Shown: positions 46,301 to 55,462 of the stretch, piece after piece | Layout: the number at the start of each line of letters is the position of its first letter | How positions within the stretch are numbered: position 1 is the stretch's first letter | Assembly: GCA_023014335.1 (NCBI GenBank) | Contig: JAECYW010000016.1 | Location: forward strand, 124,001-188,000 | Direction of reading: 5' to 3' | Source of the DNA: Galerina marginata | Lineage: Eukaryota; Basidiomycota; Agaricomycetes; Agaricales; Galerinaceae | Length of the DNA stretch: 64,000 nucleotides | Made by a program: the position numbers and the translations under genes | Notes under the pieces: model-generated | What the model saw: the letters and a program-made list of their open reading frames with translations, nothing else | Databases searched by the model: none | What the model was told of the DNA's origin: nothing

Positions 46301-47071
46301 TCAATGCGCTTAAAAAATGTGGGTGCTGCGGACGTTGCTCGAGCGGCCTCCCAAATTTTGCAATTTGAATGTACTTTATGAGACTTGTAAGTCCTGAAAA
46401 GCACTGGAATATTTCCATCCATGTTGTGGGCGTTCTTAGCACAGACGAAGCTAATAAATATTAGTTTTCAAAACCTAAATAGAGGGCAAATTAATATACT
46501 CACGTTCGACAGACTCCTGCTTGATCACCTTCTAACAAGGGTGCTTCGGGGTCACCGGTTACGGTCTCGACCACAGATTTGATAACTTTTTCGAGTGTCT
46601 CCGCTTTGAACCTTCCGTCTCCCCACCGCTTTCTATTTGAGAAGACTTGATTCGCCAGATCATCGTAGTGCTTGATTGCCGTGTCTACATCCATCCGAAG
46701 GCGCCCAAGCATCAAAGCGATTATCCTGCAATTTACGAATTTTTTCCTAATGTTTGAGTACTACAACGGTGATCGTAGACACGGAACGCAGCGCACCCTC
46801 CAGTACTAGTACCGCCAATCAGGTCGAAGTAGTCGCATGGCTTCGGGAGTTCGCTGAGAAGTTCTTCACCGTTCTTCTCCCGTTTCGCGTTCTCCTCGAA
46901 CATCAGCCTGTGCATAATTTCTTTGATAACCAGAAGTTCCAAAAGGCCGCGAATACCCCCGCCATCTGTTCGGCGCTTATTTGTTAGTGACCCATTCACG
47001 AGAAAGTACAGATTGATACATTTACCTAGCGCAAGTAGCTTCAAAGGTGGTGCTGCTTCAGAGGAAGTCAT
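43319..47071 (-). CDS. Fungal NLR-like receptor: patatin phospholipase, NB-ARC ATPase, TPR repeats; seven exons
   Basis: Exons 47071-47026, 46965-46797, 46725-46504, 46450-45824, 45777-45571, 45507-45129 and 45079-43319 join in phase to 1,136 residues. The N-terminal patatin-like lipase has the oxyanion motif DGGGIRG (residues 16-22), the nucleophile motif GTSTG (about 67-71) and the catalytic Asp in FIDGG (about 204), so the Ser-Asp dyad is intact. An NB-ARC STAND ATPase follows, with P-loop GLGGSGKTQ (404-412), Walker B WLLLFDNADD (about 469-478), ILITTRN, and ALAVSQAGAYI at the GLPL position. The C-terminal half has eight full 42-residue TPRs plus a partial one (consensus RWTEAEALEV...LGDEHPHTL). 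In this architecture the TPRs sense a ligand, the ATPase switches or oligomerises, and the lipase attacks membrane lipid; comparable fungal proteins act in non-self recognition and cell death. The actual ligand is unknown. Confidence 0.92.
43340..44420 (-). repeat. Array of 126-bp coding repeats (TPR units)
   Basis: Eight complete 126-bp units and one partial encode the 42-residue TPRs. Units are near-identical in DNA: the block encoding HPHTLASMSNLASTYWNQG occurs twice unchanged, and substitutions cluster at a few positions. Such uniformity indicates recent unit gain or gene conversion, and lets the repeat number change by unequal crossing-over. Confidence 0.93.
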
Positions 47072-49138
47072 CGTTAAGACGAAGGAGTTGATTTCTCGGG
47101 CCCCGAGTCAGAAGGTATGACAAGCGTACTGCCTCATCTAAAGTTTCACACGGAAGGACGTTCATGTAAGTGTACTATTTACAGCGATAACTGGTTATTA
47201 ATATCTTTTCTTATCTAAAGGGACAAGGTCGCCCTTTCATTTATCACCGTAGTTTTTGTGCCGTCCCATTTATTCGTCCCATTTTGAATGGCATTCCTGG
47301 CATTTTCATGGCACCTTGACAATCGAGATCATATGCAGTAATACAGTAGTACAGACAGTACAGGCCTGCTTCTTCCTAGTTCGTCCGTCTTGCCCTTCCT
47401 GTTTTCGCCTGCCCACATACTCAAACCTTACGTTTTTCTTCATTTTTCAGGAGCCACGACGATGCCGCACGATCCAACCAACACCAACAGCCAGCTTGAT
47501 CTTTTCTTGGGCGCTAGCAACTCATGCGGTGGGCGGGCTGTCCGAATCTGGCGTTCTTGGGCCACTGGATGGCTAAAGTACCTCCTAGAAACGCGATTCA
47601 ATGCCCCACCTACCGCTCCGATTCTAGTTGCTGGTTCCTCCAGTAATTATAAGGCAAAAGCACCGATTTTACGACGCCCTGACACCACGACGGCCGGGTG
47701 CTGTCTCAGGTTTGAATTTTTCTCCATTTCCTTTCCCCTCCCGTTCTCGAAAGTTTCATCCTCGGATGTTTGTCGTCCCTTCCTTCGATATTTCTACTTT
47801 ATTCTTCCCTCCTCCGTTGTCGTATATTCCCTCTGATTTCTTTCGTTGTCCGACTCCACTTCCATTTTTGTTTTTACCCTTTCCCCCCGCCGTGTGATCT
47901 TGTGCGTCTCCCTCCTCTCTTGTCACACACTTATATTCTTCCCGATTTGTCACTTCTGTCTTCTTCCTTTCCCTCACGAATATCGGCCTCTTTCACCTCC
48001 GTCGCTTTTGTAGATGTTGAGCGGTCAAGTAGTGAGTGTACTTTATTTTATCTTTTTTCTCTCGTCCTTGTTCCTGCCATTCCCTCTCCCGTTGCCTTTT
48101 CTTTAAACTCGGCCTTCTGCTCTTTTTCTCCTAATTCTTGTACTCTCTTGGCTTTTTCCCATTTCATCCGTCATTCCTGTTTTTTTCCCTTCTTCCCAGT
48201 TCGTCCTAATTGCCTTTTTCGGCTCTTCTCTTCTCTTCCGTTTTCTCCTCTCGGTTTTCGTCCACCCACATACTCAACCCTTTTGTATTTCCTCTCTTTT
48301 CAGGATCCACAATGATGCCGCATGACCCAATTAACACCACCAGCCGTTTCGAGAATTTCTCGGGCGCTCGAAGCTCGGGGGGTAGGCACTCTGCCTTCGT
48401 CGTGACTGGGCCAGGAGAAACACGGGCCGCATCTTATAAACACGATACGATGCCTCACATTCACACCCCACACGCTGCTAGAGCCTCTAACACATCGCCC
48501 GCTCCTCCCATTGTGAGTATTTGGACTGCGGCGACGTCGACTATTAGCTCTAGTAAGGAGAAGATCTCACGTCAGAGTCAGTCGCCGATTATACTATTGA
48601 GCGCAGCGGTGTAATCTGAATGGGTACGAAATTAATTTTCTACACTAGCCGAATTGGACACTTTTTATATCTCGACGTACAATACATTTAGAATTTACTC
48701 CTACTAGTAGACTATAGCCAGACGGTTTGTGTCAGTGTGATTAATGAATTTACCAAGATTCATGAATAAGCGCTGGCTCAACACTCTGCACCGGTGCGTG
48801 ATTGACTTGGATATTGCTTCTCCATCGTTATTGCGAAGTAAGCAATACACACCATGTCATTCAATGCCTTCCCTCGTGGAATTTGGCATATCAGTGATTT
48901 GGACCACATTGACCATCTCCTGCAGGCTACAGCGCTAAAACGATCATTGCTGGCGGCTATGTTATCCAGATACATGTTCAGTCTGCGTTAGCTTTGGCAT
49001 TAGCTCTAGATATCAGTGTGTCCTGGTCTGCGATTCCGAAGCAGCTGGTTACTTCAACTTCTAGGATCTGAGTACAATATGACCGGTAGAGTATCAGTAC
49101 ACTAAAGTAGTCGATCATACAACGGACATTATCTAGTT

Positions 49139-49147
49139 AGTTTCAAT
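49139..49147. repeat. 9-bp target-site duplication, left
   Basis: AGTTTCAAT immediately left of the element. It is identical to 55,454-55,462 and occurs once at the empty site in copy A (25,243-25,251). Confidence 0.9.
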
Positions 49148-49149
49148 GG

Positions 49150-49330
49150 TGGTTAACAAAGTCACTTTTACAATTTCACTTGTGCATACAAAAGTCACTT
49201 TAAGTCACTTTTGGCTCAGTAAGTGAAATTGTCGAAGTGAAGTGAAGTTGAAGTGAAGTGAAGTGAAATCTAAGTGAAGTAAAGTGAGAAATATGGGCTG
49301 AAAAGTGAGGTAAAAGTGACGAATAAGGAT
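49150..49330. repeat. Subterminal cluster of AAGTGA/TCACTT motifs, left
   Basis: More than a dozen copies of AAGTGA or its complement are packed into about 180 bp in both orientations, including a GAAGTGAAGTGAAGT run. Clustered subterminal short motifs are typical transposase-binding regions; that role is inferred. Confidence 0.75.
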
Positions 49331-49694
49331 GACGGAAATCTAAGTTTAGCGCATGCGGCACCGGGCCGTCAGGTAAGTAACTCCAACCATTTCTGGTAGT
49401 GCGGCGGCAATACCACGAATTCTGAGATGACACAGGGTCGCAGATTAACGCGCGCCTAAGTGACAGCGTCTGTGTAGTGGCAAACTTTACCTCTTAATGC
49501 CTCTTTGCCGTCTCTATTATGCTATTTTTCCTGATTTCTATTGCATACGAACCCAAATGCAAATCACATGAGTCTAGCAACTTGGTATGGATTTCAAATT
49601 ATGATCGATCACTAAGTTATACCTACCGAGATAATATCTATGGAAATTTTCGTTCTTTCTTGTTCTAACGCTGCATCTAACAGTAGACTTGGTC

Positions 49695-52600
49695 ATGTTC
49701 GGGGGTGTTAAATGGCTCAAATCGCTCTTTTCAAGTGCTCGAGAGGAAAGCTCGGCTCCAATCAGCAATCCCTTGCCTCTGCCTCCGAATTATCAGCAGA
49801 ATCCAGCCGTGGCTCTTCCTGTCGGACAGCCCAACATGTCAGGTATTAATGACTTTTTATACTCTGTGGTTAAAGTCTAACGGACTGCTACATGACAGGG
49901 AACTTTGGTTACCCGCTCCAGTATCCGTTTCCTCCATATAATGTCCCACCACCTGCCTTCGGTCAGTTACCCTGTAGTTCGGCCAAATTTAATGTTATCT
50001 TAGCTCTATTAGGTGCACAACCCCACTTCCAGTTGCCGTATTACCCACAAGGATACTACCCTATGTTTAATCTGCATCCTGGACATCAAATACCACTATC
50101 AACACATGCTCCGGCACCAATGGAAAACCAATCTATGAAGCCGGCTGTAAATTCCGATATTCAAATGGCCAATTTTTCTGGGACAACTTCTGCAGCGCTA
50201 GCGGCGAATTTCACCTCAAATATACATCAACAGGAGGTTCATAAAGCGACAGGAGTTCAGCAAATGAACACTCAACAAATTGCATCTGCATCTCAACACC
50301 AGGAAATTAAAAACAGTGAGCAAATAAATTTACTCATCGGCGTACAAACTGAAATTAGACTGAATACCCAGGCGACGCAGAGAGCGCTGACTGGCCGCAG
50401 GGATTTGTTCACCGAGAATACCCAGTTGGAAGCGAGCCCCCAAAATGGAATCGCACAAAATGGCAATGGCATTCCAATGGACATACTAATATTGATGGCC
50501 ATCGAGCAGAAGTCCGGACCTGTCTTGGCGTCATATTGTGTTCCAACCCTCCTTGTAAACGAGCCACTCGGCCAAAGACAAATGGCGCAGCTCATTCCCT
50601 TCAAGTTCAGGAACTGTGTTCAATCAAAACCTGCAAAAGCCAGCTTACGGCGGTTACTTGTAACGTGAAAACTTACCATTTTCGAACTGCACGAGACGGC
50701 ATTGCTTATTCTGTTTGGGAGCACAATGGAAATCATCTTCACGCTCGTCCTCCTGGTGGAAATCTCTCACTCTCGGAACAGGTTGCTGTCGATGACCAGG
50801 TTATTCGGCGTGCAGGTGCCTCGGCTCACACATTAAGGACCGGCGACATTATCCCTGGCTCAGTTCCTTTGGCAGAAATTTCTTCAACATTGGCTAATCC
50901 ACGAGCTGCTCGTTATCAGGTGGCTCAAAGTCAGGCTCGTCTTGGAATTACCTCTTCAGTCTCTGCGAAGGGTGGTTCATCAGTTTTATCGGCGCTCGCA
51001 GGCCTTCGGGAAGAGTTCAAGACACCATTCATCATTAATTCAGCCATTCACGGCCCTACTTACCTTATGTTTCAGACTCCATTTATGAAGCGCTTGCTCG
51101 AGGAGTCAATTATAAATTGGAATACAGATTTGGGCAATGGTCCTGATGCAGCGCGACATGGCATGGTTACAGATGGCGACCATACTTTCTTTAACGATGG
51201 TATACTCAATGTGACATGCATTTTCAGCACCGTAATGTCAGCTTGGGTCCCAATTCTTTACACTTGGATTCTTGGCCAGGATATTGAACACCATCGACCA
51301 CATTTCCAACACATATCCCAATCTATTGTCCATTTTATTCAATCTTCAGGTCGCAAAATTACCTTCCATCCCAAGTACCTTCTGCATGTGCGTAAAAATT
51401 ACTCTAGATTGATTCAGATCTTAAATTCTATTGGGTTCTCCCTAGGTTATGGACTTTTCGGCATCGCAACGGGCAGCTCATGCAGAGGAATATGCAGAAG
51501 CGTTAATTCTATCAAAGCCTGATTTTCAATCCCTCACCCTTGCATCACAAAAACTCGAGCGTGACACATTTATCCTTCAAGCCCGCGAGGCCGAAGTTGG
51601 CTGTGAGTTCCACTTTTGGCAATCAGGCGAACGTCTCAAGAAGAATGGATCTCTTGTTCCCATTGACTCTGCCGACGACTTTATCCGTCTGCTTCGAATA
51701 ATGACCTCCCGCTCCACATCTCCCGAGGATTTTCAAACAGCCGTTGATACCCTCCGCTCTACTTTTCCAAGGGTTGACTCATGGCTTTCTTGGTGGTTAC
51801 GACCCGCTTTTGCGTCTATGATCTTCCCTGCTTGCAGTGTTATCGATCCTGAGGTAGCGGCACAAGTTCCCAATACTGCAAACCCTGCAGAACATAGCCA
51901 CTCCCTCCTTCATCATGCCGTTGGAAAAGATCAAGATTTAATCCCAGGAATAAAGAAGCTATTTCTCCATGTCCAGCAACTCGAGACTCAATATGATGCG
52001 ATTAAAGGTTAGAAATTATATCGATCTCCTTTCACATAGCGCCTAAATCTAAATTGAATTCCGACTCAGCGGGGCACTTTGATCATCCTGCGCCTCGTCC
52101 TCACCGTCCTGCACGATCAAAGCCCAACCATACAAATGACGGCCGCCCGCCCGATACTGAAAAAGCATTGCATCCAATGGGTATCCAGGATTCACGTACC
52201 CAAAACAGCAATTATCTTAAATCATACAGATGGGATGCCCCGAACTCATGTTTTTTTGACAATGGGCTTGAAATCTGGTTTCGTGCCGTTGCTCTCTGGT
52301 CGCCGCAGACTCAGAAAGACTTTAAATCTCTTGTTCCTGCGGAATCATATCTGGCGACCCTATTTTATCACTACCAGCGTCGCTTGAAGTACATTTACAC
52401 TGCGACTCCATCAATCACTGTCATTCGTGACCTAGAGCTGGTGCAAGGCATTACAAGAAGCAGGATCTACGAGAAATGGAAACTGTATCGTCACTCTTAT
52501 GACTATGGGTGTAGCAAGACTTGGCTTGAATTCGCTGTTACCGTCTGTTTTATTCTTTTGGTGCGGCTCCTAAACTGACTTGAATTTTATTAGGACGATG

Positions 52601-54121
52601 CCCCTCCGAAGGTCGTGATGGGGTACTTTGGAATTTACCACATTATAACCAAGCAATGTGGACGGGCGCATTCCACCGAGAACTATGTGACAGAAACTCC
52701 GCAGGTACATCCTCCTTCAGCCTCAGCCATCAGGTCGATTTTTTCCAGCTAAAATCCTTGGGCGTTCATCTTCACGTGAAGTTCGTATTCAATGGCACGA
52801 TGGTAACATTTATAGTCAAGGAGAGGCGCCCACTACCGAAGTATTTACCAGAGAACCCCAAACCTGCCTTCGGGCATGTTTTCGTGAGGCAATTTCACAG
52901 TCTGGAGTGCGTATTTCTATTTGTTTCATTACCTAGATTACTGAAGAATTCTAGGTTTTATTTGGTTCTATCAAGTGGCCAGTCCAGCTTATACCCGACG
53001 CGCATGAGTTTCACAATTATAAAAACGACGCCATTCAGGATGCTCTTGAAGAAGCCTGCCATAGCATCGCTGAGGTTCTCTCTCGGGCTCGTCCTCACCC
53101 CATTGTCCATCTCTTTGACCTGTGGATCTCCTGGCGTCAGCCGAGGCACCAAGGTGGATCTCTCGCTCGGATGCAGCGCGAATTTGATCGTTTTCAACAG
53201 TTCAGCAACTTATTTGAACTTGACATACTCCCAGCCGACCACTCGCTAATCCAGCCGTTCATCGTCGAACTCCAACTCAGGCTGAAAGATTGTTTGTCGG
53301 ATATGGCCATGCATATTAACATGCTCGGCCATGTTCTTTTTGGACTTGTCATCCTTCGAACCTACATTGGACGACCACCAGCATCTGACCACCAGATCTT
53401 TTGGCTTGCCCGGCGCATGTCGGAAGACACTCTTGAAAATATCGCCGAAGATGATATTTTTGGCGATGCAAAGCGAGGACGCATCCAGCGCCTTCCGTTC
53501 ACTGCAGAGGAAGCCATAGCTTCTTGCATTGAACCCATTCACCAGAGCAAGGATAGCCCCGTACGGATGGAAACCCTACGGCCCAGAAAATTAGTAGACG
53601 CTCACACAGGTATTGGGCCTGGCGGTGCATCACTTCTAACGTTAATCCTGTATTCTAATAACGACACTTCAATTGGACCTCCTACAAGAGCACTGGATTC
53701 AAATGGTGGCGACTATCTCTTCTTCTCAACAACCGACCCAGGATTATCTGGCGGTCCACCCTTTGTCTCACGCCTTTGGAAGAACACCACACCAAAAAAA
53801 TCGTCGGATAAACCAGTCCCAAGGCCAAAACCACGGCCCTTACAGAAGGCAACGAAATCTGTTTCCTTCAAGACCCCATCAAACACAGATATCTCAACAG
53901 CTCCAAAGTCTCAGTCTAAAAAATCATCAGCGGCCCCTCGCATCCTGATGACTCAATACCAGCCACACCGTCTTCAGGTTAATCCCAAGGATGATCAATT
54001 GGGTATGGAGGTAGACGAACAGAAGAAAAATGTGCTTAAGAGAGCGGGGGAGGAGGGAGTTAATCTTCGACGAAGCAAGAGGAAAAAATCAGAGGGTGTG
54101 ACCGTCAATTACTTATTATAA
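49695..54121 (+). CDS. Mutator-like transposase with GCM/FLYWCH-type Cys domain, probably frame-broken near 52.7 kb
   Basis: Exons 49695-49842, 49899-49961, 50013-50341, 50401-51387, 51446-52007, 52070-52542, 52594-52906 and 52955-54121 give about 1,345 residues. The first 180 residues are Pro/Gln/Asn-rich. Residues about 181-290 hold a zinc-finger-like segment (EPPKWNRTKWQW, CSNPPCK, CSIKTCKSQL, CNVKTYHF, H-x-H). The MULE core follows: SAHTLRTGD, FIINSAIHGPTYL, VTDGDHTFF (about residue 438), HHRPHF, RAAHAEEY, LSWWLRP and LLHHAVG. Further on, APNSCFFDNGLEIWF resembles the nucleophile box of Cys-type deubiquitinases. All junctions fit except within 52594-52906, whose length leaves one extra base; the frame changes there between about 52,690 and 52,800. 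I found no intron that repairs it, so the copy may be inactive. A basic C-terminus (RRSKRKKSEG) may direct it to the nucleus. Confidence 0.82.
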
Positions 54122-54194
54122 CTTAGTTTTATTACTCCAAGTGGCTTCATAGAGTACTGACAAATGAACATTAGTTAAGAGTAACTACCCTCTC

Positions 54195-54420
54195 CCTAAA
54201 TACATTACTTTTCACTCACTTTCCCTTCACTTGAAAAGTCACTTGACTTTCACATTTCCCAGCCAAGTGACGGTAAGTTCACTTGACAAAGTCACTTTGC
54301 GTTCACTTGACCCACCAAAGTGACGGTAAGTTAACTTGAACAATTTCACTTGACGTGCAAAAGTTCACTTGACTCACTTTCCGTATTCACTTCACTTTAC
54401 TTAAGTACTCACTCTATTTT
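54195..54420. repeat. Internal cluster of CACTT/AAGTG motifs, right of the transposase gene
   Basis: Dense TCACTTGA and AAGTGACGG-type motifs over about 225 bp, just after the stop codon. It resembles the left subterminal cluster but lies 1 kb inside the right border. Confidence 0.75.
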
Positions 54421-54500
54421 ATTGTTCCACAAAGCGAAGACTTTGACATCCACAAACGAAAGGGCATGCCGGTCACCACCGCGCTTACTTAAGAACGCCA

Positions 54501-54544
54501 TGCAACACTTTTGCCACACGTGATCTTGTGGCAAAAGTGTTGCA
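54501..54544. repeat. Perfect 18-bp inverted repeat with 8-nt loop
   Basis: TGCAACACTTTTGCCACA (54,501-54,518) is followed after 8 nt by its exact complement (54,527-54,544). It lies in the non-coding right part of the Mutator-like element and would form a stable hairpin in single strands or RNA. Confidence 0.95.
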
Positions 54545-55324
54545 CGCGGCTACGCGGCTGCCTCAAGGCACTTCTGCCTCACCGCGCAGTGATAAATGCG
54601 ACACTGGTATTGATGAAATTAGTTTTGTTAGAAAGAACAACATCTTCACTTCTAGAGTCCAAAGAAATTTGAGTGAATTGAGTGCGTTAATGTAGAAGGA
54701 TAATCTTGTACTTAAAAGCTGCAAGTGTGCTGACCTGGCACACTCAAACCAGTATTTAACAAGTAGAAATTAACCATTCTCTTAGAAAAAAATAGGATAG
54801 GTAGATGTGTATTACAGCTCCCAAACGCGTCTATAATCAAGCCGATATGTTAGAATCTCGTTGAGAAATTATTTTCGCACTTAAATTTAACGTTACCTGT
54901 CGCACACGCTTGTTATCCGGCCAAATCTTACGAATAAAGTTGTATTCAACTCTAAATAGAGGTACCTTATACCAGAAATTAGCAGTGTTATAACGCGTGA
55001 AAAGATCGTCGAGAAACGGTGAAAATGCGGTATGTTCTCCTCATGCATTGCCATTTCGGATATTTCATTCTTATCTGGTGGTTGGGCCCTACAGCCATCT
55101 TGTTTTGGAACTAAGAATAGCTTCTAGTGAACTTGAATGAAAATGTACTTGGGGTTCATGGACCAAGTACCCACCCGGGAGGCTTGTTCATGGGTATTTA
55201 TTCTGTTGCATCATACATTGCTTTACACTATATTATGTACCTAATATTTGTAGTCAACGTGTATTTACAAATAGCTCCAAAGTACCTTCTTTAATCCTCC
55301 CACTTCGCTCACGGGAACTTTGGG

Positions 55325-55447
55325 TACGGCGCTCAAGTGAAAGTGACAAGTGAAATTGTCGTACCGTGAGAAAAGTGAAGTGAAGTGAGCGCGGTTAATT
55401 TTAGGTGGGAAAAGTGAGTTCAAGTGAGCGGAAAAGTCACTTTATTG
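55325..55447. repeat. Subterminal AAGTGA cluster, right
   Basis: A third cluster of AAGTGA/TCACTT motifs directly inside the right border, including GAAAGTGACAAGTGAAATTG. Together with 49,150-49,330 it gives the element similar subterminal regions at both ends. Confidence 0.75.
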
Positions 55448-55453
55448 ACAGTC

Positions 55454-55462
55454 AGTTTCAAT
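55454..55462. repeat. 9-bp target-site duplication, right
   Basis: AGTTTCAAT immediately right of the element, identical to 49,139-49,147. The collinear copy-A sequence resumes here. Confidence 0.9.

Larger units (their letters stand above)
49148..55453 (+). mobile_element. Mutator-like DNA transposon (MULE), 6,306 bp, with 9-bp target duplication
   Basis: The borders are fixed by comparison with copy A. Flanking sequence is collinear on both sides, the element is absent at 25,243-25,251, and AGTTTCAAT is present once there but twice here. A 9-bp target duplication is the hallmark of Mutator-like elements and agrees with the encoded transposase. The ends are imperfect inverted repeats (GGTGGTTAACAAAGTCACTT against the complement of the right end, GACTGTCAATAAAGTGACTT). 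The transposase gene is at 49,695-54,121; the remaining about 1.3 kb on the right is non-coding. Confidence 0.9.
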
